Notes: a model not told the origin generated them from the sequence alone. Shown: positions 25,246 through 33,765, numbered from the stretch's first letter. The stretch is 64,000 nt of DNA from UBA965 sp040396955 (GCA_040396955.1 JBBAWX010000013.1:1-64000); one strand, 5' to 3'. Made by a program: numbers and translations.

Positions 25246-26289
25246 ATGACTACAGTATACCGTGTGTTGCTGGTGGGGGCCGGAGCGGCTGGTCAAGGGT
25301 TGCTACAAATCGTAGCAGAACACGGTGATCGTATTGCGGCACAGAGCGGTGCGATTATCCGTATCGTGGGCGTTGCCACAGCCTCACGTGGGAGCGTATA
25401 TGCGGCTGATGGTGTTGATGTGGCCGCGGTGCGGACGACACCACAGTTGCACATGCTACCCCAAGCCGTCGCTGACGATGCCTTGACGATGATTCGTACC
25501 CGTGATGCCGATGTGATGGTCGAATTGACGCCGACCAATCTTCGCACTGCAGAGCCTGCCACGAGCCACATAAAAGCCGCACTCGAACGTGGCATGCATG
25601 TGATTACTGCCAACAAGGGGCCGGCAGCACTTCACCTCAAGGAACTCCGCGCAATGGCAGCTTCGCGGGGACTCTTTTTGGGCATTGAAGGCACGGTGAT
25701 GGCAGGCACGCCATCGCTTCGCCTGGGTTGGGGTGGGCTCCAAGGATGTGATATCAGCATGGTGCGCGGCATTGTCAACGGCACCACCAACTACATCTTG
25801 ACCCAGATGGCCCAGGGATTGGCGTATGCGGATGCGCTTGCCGATGCCCAACGCCTCGGCTATGCCGAAGCAGACCCTACCGGTGATGTTGAGGGGCATG
25901 ATGCGGCCGGTAAGGCGGCGATTTTGGCCAATGTACTGATGAGCGCAGATATCCGCCCACATCAGGTGGCTACACAGGGGATTACCGGGATTAGCGTGGC
26001 CGATGTGGCGGATGCGGCAGCCCATGGCGAATGCTGGAAATTGATTGCGGAAGTGAAGCGCGAAGGTGACGGCACTGTGCACGCCAGCGTGCAACCGATG
26101 CGTCTGCCGCTCAGCCACCCCTTGGCGGGTGTGGCTGGGGCGACCAACGCGCTCACCTACCGCACCGATTTGCTCGGTGAAGTCACCATTATTGGGGCCG
26201 GTGCGGGTGGTGTCGCTACGGGGTTTGCGGTGGTTGGCGATCTGTTGGCGTTGCATCGTGGCGAACGCGAGCCCGCCGGTACACGATAA
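25246..26289 (+). CDS. hom: Homoserine dehydrogenase (short form)
   Basis: 347 residues, catalysing reduction of aspartate semialdehyde to homoserine in threonine and methionine synthesis. The N-terminal NAD-binding motif is LLVGAGAAGQGLL. Catalytic-domain signatures are VITANKGPAALH, LFLGIEGTVMAG, MVRGIVNGTTNYILTQM and GYAEADPTGDVEGHDAAGK, with Glu, Asp and Lys of the active site retained. There is no ACT domain, as in archaeal-type short enzymes. The start follows AAGGAATAAACGT. Its promoter must lie in the coding sequence of the divergent neighbour. The 3' end overlaps a small antisense gene by 74 bases. Confidence 0.92.
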   Translation: MTTVYRVLLVGAGAAGQGLLQIVAEHGDRIAAQSGAIIRIVGVATASRGSVYAADGVDVAAVRTTPQLHMLPQAVADDALTMIRTRDADVMVELTPTNLRTAEPATSHIKAALERGMHVITANKGPAALHLKELRAMAASRGLFLGIEGTVMAGTPSLRLGWGGLQGCDISMVRGIVNGTTNYILTQMAQGLAYADALADAQRLGYAEADPTGDVEGHDAAGKAAILANVLMSADIRPHQVATQGITGISVADVADAAAHGECWKLIAEVKREGDGTVHASVQPMRLPLSHPLAGVAGATNALTYRTDLLGEVTIIGAGAGGVATGFAVVGDLLALHRGEREPAGTR

Positions 26290-26440
26290 TTGCGACCACG
26301 AGCGCAACTCCAGGGATGATGAGCCACGGCATGAGCAGGTGGAAACGTGCGCTGAGCGTGTAAAACAGCCCAGAGGTAATGACAAACGTAAACAGGAACG
26401 CCGTAGTGGCAAGCTCCCGGGGTGTTGGTGGTTTCAACAT
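26216..26440 (-). CDS. Small two-helix membrane protein
   Basis: 74 residues starting MLKPPTPRELATTAF, with GGAG nine bases before the ATG at 26440. Two helices are clear (about 11-31 and 36-54), followed by a basic cytoplasmic tail YRRARVRHD. Its last 74 bases overlap the end of hom on the other strand. It is preceded by a perfect TATAAT and a perfect inverted repeat, which strengthens the case that it is a real, regulated gene. Function unknown. Confidence 0.7.
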   Translation of the reverse strand: MLKPPTPRELATTAFLFTFVITSGLFYTLSARFHLLMPWLIIPGVALVVAIIVYRRARVRHDATPTDRQPPQTP

Positions 26441-26450
26441 AGTATGCTCC

Positions 26451-26480
26451 GTCCGTACGTTGCGATGCCAACGTACGGAC
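26451..26480 (-). promoter_or_regulatory. 12-bp perfect inverted repeat between -10 and ribosome binding site
   Basis: GTCCGTACGTTG at 26451-26462 is the exact reverse complement of 26469-26480, with a 6-base spacer. On the minus strand it begins two bases after TATAAT and ends immediately before the GGAG ribosome binding site of the small membrane gene. It could be an operator covering the transcription start, or an RNA hairpin at the 5' end of the mRNA. Confidence 0.7.
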
Positions 26481-26482
26481 AT

Positions 26483-26488
26483 ATTATA
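26483..26488 (-). promoter_or_regulatory. Consensus -10 element (TATAAT) of the small membrane gene
   Basis: A perfect TATAAT on the minus strand, 43 bases before the ATG. No good -35 is found 16-18 bases upstream, which would fit a promoter needing an activator. Confidence 0.5.
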
Positions 26489-26538
26489 CCGTGTGTGGTA
26501 GGATGCACGGTGAGGGTCACATGTGAGTGAGGTCGGGA

Positions 26539-27444
26539 ATGCACCAACAACCGTTTGCACCTGCAATGGTGCGTGATGCGCAATATTTTGTGGGACGTTG
26601 GGGTGAAATCCAGCAGGTCGTTGAAGCACTTGAGCGGCGGACGCCGGCGTTGGTGGTGGGACCTGCCGCAAGTGGCCGATCGTCGTTGTTGTACCATGTG
26701 GTCGCCGCCGCCCCCGTCTTGTTCGACGAGACAGAGCTAGTGGCACACTACATCGATGTGGCTGGATTTCCTGATATCGACGCCATCGAAACCACCATTG
26801 CGCAGGCCTTTCAACAACCGATCAGCCAATGGCTTCGCATGTTGCCGGGATTCACCTATCCCCCGCTGTTGGCGTTTGATAACGTGGATGTCGCTCATTT
26901 GGCCACGACGATGCCCGCATGGTGGCAACGCCTCATGCCAGCTATCCGGGCTGGGCATCTACGTTGTGTGGCGGCCACCCACACGGTTGATACGACCATC
27001 GCATGGCGAGTGGTTCCCATGCGCCCCATTGTTGGTGCCACGTTGAACGAACTCGTGGTGGCCGCACTCGGCGAAGACGGCGCACGGCTGTCACGGAGCG
27101 ACCAAGAGTGGGTGATGCGGCAGAGCCAGGGGCATATGGGTCAGGTCGTTGCACTTTTGGCGCGCTGGCATCAGAGTGGGTATGCGCCGACATGGCGGGC
27201 TGGGTTGACGCATACGCCAGGAGCATCGCCGGCGTGGCCGACCGGAGAACCAACGAGCAGTGAGGCGACAACATGGGAAATGGTCGAAGCACCGGAGATG
27301 CTATCAAGCACGTCGGTGTCTCCTCAGGATGATCAGGACATGTCACGGAGTGCCGTGCGTTTTGAAGTGCCCAGCGTGTTGTGGTGGCTGGCTGGTGCTA
27401 TGCTGGTAGTGCTCGTGTTGTGGTGGTGGTTGAAAGGGTGGTAA
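26539..27444 (+). CDS. P-loop ATPase-like protein with a C-terminal membrane anchor
   Basis: 301 residues. After YFVGRWGEIQQVVEALERR, the opening typical of AAA_16/STAND-type ATPases, comes GPAASGRSS at 41-49, a Walker A in which the Lys is replaced by Arg. A Walker-B-like PPLLAFDNVDV follows. Residues about 220-275 are low-complexity and Ser/Thr/Pro/Glu-rich, and the last 25 residues form one Trp-rich helix (VLWWLAGAMLVVLVLWWWL). The protein would face the cytoplasm as a tail-anchored ATPase or a non-hydrolysing derivative. GAGG precedes the ATG at 26539. The stop is 4 bases from the next gene, so they are cotranscribed. Function unknown. Confidence 0.7.
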   Translation: MHQQPFAPAMVRDAQYFVGRWGEIQQVVEALERRTPALVVGPAASGRSSLLYHVVAAAPVLFDETELVAHYIDVAGFPDIDAIETTIAQAFQQPISQWLRMLPGFTYPPLLAFDNVDVAHLATTMPAWWQRLMPAIRAGHLRCVAATHTVDTTIAWRVVPMRPIVGATLNELVVAALGEDGARLSRSDQEWVMRQSQGHMGQVVALLARWHQSGYAPTWRAGLTHTPGASPAWPTGEPTSSEATTWEMVEAPEMLSSTSVSPQDDQDMSRSAVRFEVPSVLWWLAGAMLVVLVLWWWLKGW

Positions 27445-27448
27445 ACGG

Positions 27449-28576
27449 ATGCGTGTGTTGTGGCTGGATCCGTTCCATGCGGGCTCACATCGCTCAGTGG
27501 CGCATGGATATGCGGCACATAGTGCACACCAGGTGACCGTACTGGGGTTGCCGCCTGATGGTGGGTGGCGCTGGCGTATGCGCGGTGCCGCCTTGACGTT
27601 TGTGCGCATGATTCGCGAGCGTTGGGGGCAACAGCCGTTGCGTCGGCAGTTTGATGTCATCGTGACCACCGATATGTGCGATGTGGCCACGCTCCTCGGG
27701 TATGGACGGCAGTTGTTTGCCGGGATGCCCGTAGTTCTCTACATGCATGAAAATCAACTGACCTACCCGCTCCCTGCTCAGCGGAAACCCGATCTTACGT
27801 GGCCGTGGATAAACTACACGTCGGCACTGAGTGCGGACATGGTGCTGTTTAACTCAGATTTCCACCGTACGTCGTTTCTCGAGGCACTCCCGGCGTTGCC
27901 CCGGCGTTTTCACGATTTCCATGAAACCGCAGGTGTGGGTCAGATTGCAGCGAAAGCGCATGTGTGCTTTCCTGGCATCGATTTACGGCGCTTTGATGCG
28001 GCCATTGATGCGGCTACGCCGGCGACCGAGCACGCACCGCTCGTGGTTTGGAACAGTCGGTGGGACTATGACAAACAGCCCGTGTTGTTTTTGCAGGCCA
28101 TGGAGGCCGTCATGCATGCCGGGGTGCCGGTGCGCTTGGCCATGCTCGGTGAATACGTTGACCCCCACAATGCCACGTTTGCAGAGTTTCGCCACCGTCT
28201 GGCGCCGATTACCGCACACTGGGGATTTGTGGCCGATGCCTCCGACTATCAACGCATCTTGGTACACGCCGATATTGTGGTGAGTGCGGCGGTTCAGGAA
28301 TTTTTTGGGATCGCGGCCATTGAAGCTACCTACTGTGGGGCCATGCCACTTTTGCCACGTCGTCTCGCATACCCAGAATTGATGCCTGCGGATTGGCAGG
28401 CGTGGTGCCTCTACGAGCATGATGACACATTGGTGGCAGCGCTACAAGCGACCCTACAACGGCCGCGACCACTGGCCCGCGCTCAGCTGAGAGCTTGGGC
28501 GGGGCAATTTGATTGGCAATACATGGCTCCAAAGTACGATGCGCATATTGCGCATTGTGTTGCATCAAATGCCTGA
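27449..28576 (+). CDS. tRNA-queuosine alpha-mannosyltransferase family (QTMAN, former DUF3524) glycosyltransferase
   Basis: 375 residues. The N-terminal DUF3524 region is well kept: VLWLDPFHAGSHRSVAHGY, VTTDMCDVATLLGYGRQL, VLYMHENQLTYPL and WINYTSALSADMVLFNSDFH. The C-terminal half is a GT-B Rossmann domain with VWNSRWDYDKQP and VVSAAVQEFFGIAAIEATYC. The family is the bacterial counterpart of human GTDC1, which mannosylates queuosine in tRNA-Asp. Queuosine synthesis genes are not in the window, so a bacterial role in tRNA modification is inferred from the family. Confidence 0.85.
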   Translation: MRVLWLDPFHAGSHRSVAHGYAAHSAHQVTVLGLPPDGGWRWRMRGAALTFVRMIRERWGQQPLRRQFDVIVTTDMCDVATLLGYGRQLFAGMPVVLYMHENQLTYPLPAQRKPDLTWPWINYTSALSADMVLFNSDFHRTSFLEALPALPRRFHDFHETAGVGQIAAKAHVCFPGIDLRRFDAAIDAATPATEHAPLVVWNSRWDYDKQPVLFLQAMEAVMHAGVPVRLAMLGEYVDPHNATFAEFRHRLAPITAHWGFVADASDYQRILVHADIVVSAAVQEFFGIAAIEATYCGAMPLLPRRLAYPELMPADWQAWCLYEHDDTLVAALQATLQRPRPLARAQLRAWAGQFDWQYMAPKYDAHIAHCVASNA

Positions 28577-28615
28577 TTTCTGCTCGTCGAGCATACGGAT
28601 AGAGCAATATGATGA

Positions 28616-28621
28616 TATAAT
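28616..28621 (+). promoter_or_regulatory. Possible -10 element of dnaN
   Basis: A perfect TATAAT 38 bases before the dnaN ATG, in the 82-base gap after the glycosyltransferase gene. No clear -35 hexamer lies upstream. Confidence 0.4.
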
Positions 28622-28658
28622 TACACAGATAAAAGAGTGTATCGATTAAGGAGTTGCA

Positions 28659-29792
28659 ATGAAGCTCACCTGTTTGCAGGAAAACCTCAAACGTGGTCTG
28701 TCCATTGTGAGCCATGCAGTGGCTGGGAAGAGCACGTTGCCAGTACTGTCGAATATTTTGTTGGCCACGGATAATGGACGTTTGAAGTTGGCGGCTACCA
28801 ATCTTGAGTTGGGGATTACCTGTTGGATTGGCTCAAAAGTTGATATCGAAGGGTCGGTCACGGTCCCAGCCAAATTGATGGGAGATTTGGTGGGCAACCT
28901 CCCCAACGACCGCATTGTGCTAGAGCTTGAACCATCATCACAGAGTGTCAAAGTCACCTGTGCCCGCTACGAAAACACGGTGAATGGGCTTGATGCGGAC
29001 GAATTCCCGCAGTTGCCGTCGGTGAACACACAAGATCCAGTGGCCGTATTTGCCTGCGAAGTGCTGCGCGAAGCCATCGATCAAATCGCCTTTGCAGCAG
29101 CGAGCGACGACTCACGGCCAGTGTTGACCGGTGTATTGGTGCGTTTGCGTGACAATCAGGCGACCCTCGCAGCCGCTGACGGTTTCCGGCTTGCACAACG
29201 ACTCATCCCCTTGGCGACGCCGGTAGCAGCGCCAGTAGAGATGATTATCCCGGCGCGCGCTTTGACCGAGCTGGCCCGCATCATTGGTGGGAGCGAGGGA
29301 AATGTGGCCATGACTATTACCGAGGGCGGGAGCCAGGTGCTCTTCCACACCGAAGATATCGACCTCGTGACGCGGGTCATTGATGGCAAGTATCCGGACA
29401 TCGAACGTGTCATCCCACAGAGCTACGGCACGCGTACCTTGGTTGACACCGCCGAGTTGGCCAAGGCCGTCAAAGTGTCGTCGTTGTTTGCAAGTGCAGC
29501 GTCCAACATCGTGCGCTTGGAGATTCAAGCCGGTGGTGATATGGCGCCCGGGCGGATTGTGATTAGTGCCAATGCCGCTGAAATCGGTAACAACAGCGGT
29601 GTGGTCGATGGCATGGTGCATGGTGAGGGGAACCGCATTGCCCTGAATGTGCGATATTTGCAAGAGGCGATTAATGCGATTAAGACGGCTCAAGTCGCCA
29701 TTGAGACTCAAACCGAGCAAAATCCGGCCGTTTTTCGCCCGGTCGGTGTTGATGGTTACATTCACATCGTGATGCCAATGATGGTCCGTTAG
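28659..29792 (+). CDS. dnaN: DNA polymerase III beta subunit (sliding clamp)
   Basis: 377 residues, the standard clamp length, formed of three repeated domains. Recognisable segments are MKLTCLQENLKRGLSIVSHA, STLPVLSNILLATDNGRLKL, DSRPVLTGVLVRLRDNQATL, AAADGFRLAQRLI and the C-terminal HIVMPMMVR. As a ring around DNA it tethers the replicative polymerase. TAAGGAGTTGCA gives a strong ribosome binding site. In many bacteria dnaN follows dnaA at the origin; here neither dnaA nor recF is adjacent, and no DnaA-box cluster was noticed. It is followed after 36 bases by a PIG-L deacetylase. Confidence 0.97.
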   Translation: MKLTCLQENLKRGLSIVSHAVAGKSTLPVLSNILLATDNGRLKLAATNLELGITCWIGSKVDIEGSVTVPAKLMGDLVGNLPNDRIVLELEPSSQSVKVTCARYENTVNGLDADEFPQLPSVNTQDPVAVFACEVLREAIDQIAFAAASDDSRPVLTGVLVRLRDNQATLAAADGFRLAQRLIPLATPVAAPVEMIIPARALTELARIIGGSEGNVAMTITEGGSQVLFHTEDIDLVTRVIDGKYPDIERVIPQSYGTRTLVDTAELAKAVKVSSLFASAASNIVRLEIQAGGDMAPGRIVISANAAEIGNNSGVVDGMVHGEGNRIALNVRYLQEAINAIKTAQVAIETQTEQNPAVFRPVGVDGYIHIVMPMMVR

Positions 29793-29828
29793 TGCCGCTA
29801 CTGCCGCTACATATAGGGTAAGGAATAC

Positions 29829-30515
29829 ATGGGTATGACTGATATCAAACGCGCGTTGGCGATTGGCGCACATCCTGACGACTGCGAGTTCGGTGCTGGT
29901 GGGACGCTTGCGAAGTTGGTGCGTGATGGCTGGGAAGTTACCTACATCATCGTGACCAACGGCAATAAAGGGACCCACGACAAGATTATGAGTCCCTTTG
30001 TGCTCTCAGAAACCCGTGAAGGGGAACAGCGCCAGGCACTAGCAGTACTGGGTGGGCATCGTGTGATATATGCACGCTACAACGATGGTGAGCTTGAAAG
30101 TACGGCCGCTTTGCGACTCGAAATGTGCCTGTATGTGCGCACACTCAAGCCCCATCTCGTCTTCACACATGACCCGTGGAAGCAGTACATGTGGCACCCT
30201 GACCACCGTGCGGTGGGCTTTGCGGTGATTGATGGAGTGGTGTCAGCCCGTGACCACCTATTCGTGCCTGGGTTGCAGCAAATCGGCATCGATGTGTGGC
30301 GCCCGGAGTCGTTGTTGTTGTGGGGAGCTGAGCAACCGGATCATTTCGAAGACATCAGCGAGACGATCGACATCAAAATCGCGTCGCTCATCGAGCATCA
30401 CACACAACTCGACAACGCCAAAGGCTGGCAAGATCGCGTACGTCAGCGGGCCGTCGAGCTTGGCGCCAACCATGGCTATGCGGCTGCTGAGGGCTTCAAG
30501 AAGATGATCGTCTAG
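29829..30515 (+). CDS. PIG-L/LmbE family deacetylase
   Basis: 228 residues. The zinc-binding AHPDDCEFGAGGTLA (His15, Asp18) and the downstream HPDHRAVG are both present, as in the MshB/BshB/LmbE family that removes acetyl groups from N-acetylglucosamine-type substrates. Related enzymes in bacillithiol or mycothiol synthesis have the same size, but no partner genes are nearby. AAGGAATAC precedes the ATG. It is followed by a strong terminator. Confidence 0.88.
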   Translation: MGMTDIKRALAIGAHPDDCEFGAGGTLAKLVRDGWEVTYIIVTNGNKGTHDKIMSPFVLSETREGEQRQALAVLGGHRVIYARYNDGELESTAALRLEMCLYVRTLKPHLVFTHDPWKQYMWHPDHRAVGFAVIDGVVSARDHLFVPGLQQIGIDVWRPESLLLWGAEQPDHFEDISETIDIKIASLIEHHTQLDNAKGWQDRVRQRAVELGANHGYAAAEGFKKMIV

Positions 30516-30536
30516 CCGAGACGCACGCGCTGCCTC

Positions 30537-30567
30537 GCCCTCCACCGTGCATGGTGGAGGGCTTTTT
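30537..30567 (+). terminator. Rho-independent terminator after the PIG-L gene
   Basis: GCCCTCCACC (30537-30546) pairs perfectly with 30553-30562, with a 6-base loop, followed by TTTTT at 30563-30567. It closes the dnaN/PIG-L transcript. On the minus strand no T-run follows. Confidence 0.9.
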
Positions 30568-30575
30568 GTGGGCGT

Positions 30576-30860
30576 CTAGAGGAGCTCAATGTCGCTGGCA
30601 ATCCAGACGAGGTCGGGTCGGGTGCTCTCGATGAATTGAAAGACGGTCTCCACCTGCTGTTGGGCGTGCTCGCCTGATGCCGAAATCGCAGCAATGCCCA
30701 TGGTGGTGCGTCCGTGCAGCTCTTGGTCGGCGATTTCTGCGGCCGACACGTTGTAGCGGGCGCGGATGCGCTCAAGCAGAGATTTGACGATTGTACGCTT
30801 GGCTTTGAGGCTACCCACGCCAGGCAGATACAACGAAACGGTGCCGACTGCAACAAACAT
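30576..30860 (-). CDS. DUF503 (YlxP-like) protein
   Basis: 94 residues, the family's usual length. It begins MFVAVGTVSLYLPGVGSLKA, and KRTIVKSLLERIRARYNVSAAEIADQE continues the conserved helix-strand core. YlxP-like proteins often sit in the nusA-infB-rbfA region and are linked with ribosome maturation; here it instead follows a LON-domain gene by 3 bases, probably in one transcript. Confidence 0.88.
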   Translation of the reverse strand: MFVAVGTVSLYLPGVGSLKAKRTIVKSLLERIRARYNVSAAEIADQELHGRTTMGIAAISASGEHAQQQVETVFQFIESTRPDLVWIASDIELL

Positions 30861-30863
30861 AGG

Positions 30864-31571
30864 CTAGTTCCAACTCCATGGTGCCGGGTACTCGATACTT
30901 GGCGCATGCATCGGGTAGGTTGCGAGTTCGGCACGAAGTGCACGAATCATGCTCCGGATGCGCAATGCGGTGCTCATGCACAGCCATTCTTGTTTGCGTG
31001 ATTCTGCGATGTGCATCAATTCGGCGAGTTGCCAGCTGAGTTGTACGGGGTCGCTGCTAAGTTGCGGTACGGGGGTTTGGTCGCGCCCACCGATGCGTGC
31101 CAAGGTGCGCCAAAATCGCTGATGCAGGTCGTGCATGGCGACGGTGGCCGCTTTGGCGGCCGGAGAGCTCTCACTCGGCCACGGCTCGGCGCTGGCAATT
31201 AGATAGGGCGTCCGTTGAGTGATGCCGGTCAACCGAATGCGTACATCGCCGTGACCGTAGAGCAAAAATCGACCATCACTGAAGCGCCGGTGCTCTTCGA
31301 TATGCACGGTCGTGGCCACGGTGTGTGGGAGCATGTCGGGGTATTCGTCGTCAACGTTGAGATGTGCGTCGAGCCAAAGCCGCATATGCGCTTGGTCGCG
31401 GACTTCGCCGGAGTGCTGGGCGGCGGCCTCGACGAACACCACCGCCCACGGGAGCGCGTTGCTTAGACGGTGCTCGATCATGGTGCGGTAGCGCGCCTCG
31501 AAGACGTGGAGTGTCAATGGTGCCTGTGGAAACAAGACCTTTGGCAGTGGAAAGAGCGCAACGTCGTGCAT
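30864..31571 (-). CDS. LON substrate-binding (N-terminal) domain protein
   Basis: 235 residues. It opens with ALFPLPKVLFPQAPLTLHVF and EARYRTMIEHRL, the first strands of the Lon N-terminal fold, followed by a helical region. There is no ATPase or protease domain, as in the widespread stand-alone LON-domain proteins. In Lon this fold recognises substrates; the role of the solo form is unclear. It directly precedes the DUF503 gene and lies 26 bases after the RlmI-like gene. Confidence 0.82.
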   Translation of the reverse strand: MHDVALFPLPKVLFPQAPLTLHVFEARYRTMIEHRLSNALPWAVVFVEAAAQHSGEVRDQAHMRLWLDAHLNVDDEYPDMLPHTVATTVHIEEHRRFSDGRFLLYGHGDVRIRLTGITQRTPYLIASAEPWPSESSPAAKAATVAMHDLHQRFWRTLARIGGRDQTPVPQLSSDPVQLSWQLAELMHIAESRKQEWLCMSTALRIRSMIRALRAELATYPMHAPSIEYPAPWSWN

Positions 31572-31597
31572 AGGGTGCGTGCCTCGCTACTGCGTGC

Positions 31598-32785
31598 TTA
31601 CCAGACGCGACAGAGCAGCCCCTTGAGGTACTCGCCCTCGGGGAAGCTCAGGAGTACCGGATGATCGGGGGCCTGGGTATGCCGCTCAATGATTTGTACG
31701 TTGCGCTGCGCATCTACTGATGCACCAAATACCACCTTTTGGAACAAATCGGCAGAGACCAGCCCAGAGCATGAATAGGTGGCCAAAATCCCACCGGGAC
31801 GGAGCAAGCGCATGGCGATGAGGTTGATGTCTTTGTAGCCACGGGTGGCGCGGTCGATGTGTGCTTGGTTCTGAGCAAACTTGGGTGGGTCAAGGATGAT
31901 GAGATCAAACTGACGTTCCGCCGCGCGAAAGTGGCGGAGTACCTGGAAAACATCGTTTTCGATGATGGAGAGCGGAGTAGTGCTTGCACCATTGACGCCC
32001 ATGTCGTTTTGTAGTGCTTGGAGCGCCGGTGCGCTCACATCAACCGCTGTAATCGAAGCTGCGCCGCCGAGAGCAGTGGCCACGCTGAATCCGCCGTTGT
32101 AGCAAAAACAGTCCAGTACATCCGCTCCTCCTGCATAGGCTGCCACAGCCAGGCGATTCAGCGCCTGATCGAGATACCCGCCGGTTTTTTGACCACCCTC
32201 GAGATGAATGGTCTCGAGCAGACCAGTGGGGTGGCGGATGAGTAGGCTACTCGGAGGTGCTTCACCCCAAATCACGCCTTGACTCGGTGCTAACCCCTCG
32301 AGTGCACGCATGTCGGCGTCACTTCGTTCGATGATGCCCAGCGGATGGCACAAATCGACGAGGGTGCGAATAATGTCGTGACGCAGGGCATCCATGCTCC
32401 TCGTCAAAAACTGTACCGACAAGAAATCACCGTAGCGGTCGACAATCAGCCCTGGTAGGAGGTCGGATTCGCCGTGGATGATGCGCATGGCGGTGGCATC
32501 GCTATAGGCCGGCAGGCGGTGACGCAAACTGAGAGCGGCACTTATGCGTTGGCGCCAAAAAAAGCCGTCAATCTGCTCGGTGATATCCCAGGTCAGGATG
32601 CGGGCGCGAATCTGTGAGTGGGCATTCCACATGGCCCGGGCAAGCCATTGCCCATCGGAACTGTAGATTTCGATGATGCTGTCATCATCCTGGGCACTGA
32701 CGCGATCTACGGCTCCCGAAAAAATCCATGGATGACGTTTGTTGATGGATCGTTCGCGGCCTGGTTTGAGTGTGATGTGTGTCAT
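31598..32785 (-). CDS. RlmI-like class I rRNA (cytosine-5) methyltransferase
   Basis: 395 residues. The N-terminal PUA domain reads LKPGRERSINKRHPWIFSGA. The EEHEA-type central domain is followed by a SAM-binding domain with VLDCFCYNGGFSVATAL, LDPPKFA and the catalytic Cys in YSCSGLV. RlmI methylates C1962 of 23S rRNA, and this family also includes related enzymes, so the exact base is inferred. The start at 32785 begins MTHITLKPGRER; the longer frame overlaps nothing but lacks a ribosome binding site, and this one is weak too. Confidence 0.88.
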   Translation of the reverse strand: MTHITLKPGRERSINKRHPWIFSGAVDRVSAQDDDSIIEIYSSDGQWLARAMWNAHSQIRARILTWDITEQIDGFFWRQRISAALSLRHRLPAYSDATAMRIIHGESDLLPGLIVDRYGDFLSVQFLTRSMDALRHDIIRTLVDLCHPLGIIERSDADMRALEGLAPSQGVIWGEAPPSSLLIRHPTGLLETIHLEGGQKTGGYLDQALNRLAVAAYAGGADVLDCFCYNGGFSVATALGGAASITAVDVSAPALQALQNDMGVNGASTTPLSIIENDVFQVLRHFRAAERQFDLIILDPPKFAQNQAHIDRATRGYKDINLIAMRLLRPGGILATYSCSGLVSADLFQKVVFGASVDAQRNVQIIERHTQAPDHPVLLSFPEGEYLKGLLCRVW

Positions 32786-32805
32786 ACGGTCGTGTTCATT
32801 CGATT

Positions 32806-33744
32806 CTATGTTGATAATGAATGCTTGAGGTGGGGCTGTATCCAATTTCGCTCATCGAAAAGACTGAGCAAGTTGTCAATGTGTGCGGCGCGCGCCTGTT
32901 CGGTGTGCGTCGGCGCATAAATCTCACTCAAAATATACACCATGTAGTCGAAGTACTGCCGGAATGCGGCGAGGTCGAGTTGGAATTGCTGGCGCCGATA
33001 TGGGCCGACCACCGCTTGGTACCCACTCCAGAAGCGTTCGTCGAACTGAAACACCCACAAATCACGCTCGGGGTGCGCCAAGCCGATGTAATCCCAATCG
33101 ATGAGGGTGAGGTGCTCGTCATCGTGCCCGATGACATTGCCGCCCGCATCACCGTGCGTCACCACCCACGGGTGCTGGTGCTGGACTGCCTCGGCCTGCA
33201 GGCGCATCAGGGTGCGGTAGTGCGTGGTCACGAGGTGCTGGTAGGGGCGTAGAGCGGTTGCGAGCTCGCTTTGCCACGGGGAGCTCCCACCGGAGTTGGC
33301 CTGTTGCCACAGATGTCGCCACAGGGCATCGTGGCTGAAATCAGCGATGCGCTCGAGTGGTACTTGGATGTGAGGCGTGCTCTGATGGATGTGACCAATC
33401 AAACTCCCGAATACGCCGGTGTCGTACTGCTCGGTCAGCGGCGCATCGATGAATTGACTGACACCGACAATGGTGGTGCCCCAGCAACTTATCCCCAATC
33501 CGGTGTGCGATGCGAGCGGGGCATTCACCAGTGCCGGCAGGGCCTGTGCGATGGCTCGATGCCCGGCAGCACTGGCCACCATGTGGGCCTTGAAGAGTTG
33601 ATTGTGACAACACTTCACAAACCACCGATGCTGGTTGTGGTCGGTCACTACGAATGTTTCCGCCACCAGCCCACGAGCTGCCGGAGCAATGTGGGTAACG
33701 CGGAGTGGAAAATGCTGTTCGAGATGGGTGACGAGTTCGTGCAT
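32806..33744 (-). CDS. APH-family (aminoglycoside phosphotransferase fold) kinase
   Basis: 312 residues. The catalytic loop VVTHGDAGGNVI (H197, D199, N203) and the metal-binding LTLIDWDYIGLAHPERDLW (D216) define the family. The N-lobe Lys is in RWFVKCC (K44). Substrates of this family include antibiotics, choline and sugars, and none is indicated here. The start at 33744 follows AAAGGGGGCGAAGC, better than the ATG six codons upstream. It lies between the HemW-like and RlmI-like genes, all on the minus strand with gaps of about 20 bases. Confidence 0.85.
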   Translation of the reverse strand: MHELVTHLEQHFPLRVTHIAPAARGLVAETFVVTDHNQHRWFVKCCHNQLFKAHMVASAAGHRAIAQALPALVNAPLASHTGLGISCWGTTIVGVSQFIDAPLTEQYDTGVFGSLIGHIHQSTPHIQVPLERIADFSHDALWRHLWQQANSGGSSPWQSELATALRPYQHLVTTHYRTLMRLQAEAVQHQHPWVVTHGDAGGNVIGHDDEHLTLIDWDYIGLAHPERDLWVFQFDERFWSGYQAVVGPYRRQQFQLDLAAFRQYFDYMVYILSEIYAPTHTEQARAAHIDNLLSLFDERNWIQPHLKHSLST

Positions 33745-33765
33745 GCTTCGCCCCCTTTCCATGCG

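Noticed and set aside
26539..28576. Antiphage defence pair (ATPase plus glycosyltransferase)
   Set aside because: The second gene matches the tRNA-queuosine mannosyltransferase family and no other defence gene is near, so there is no support for defence.
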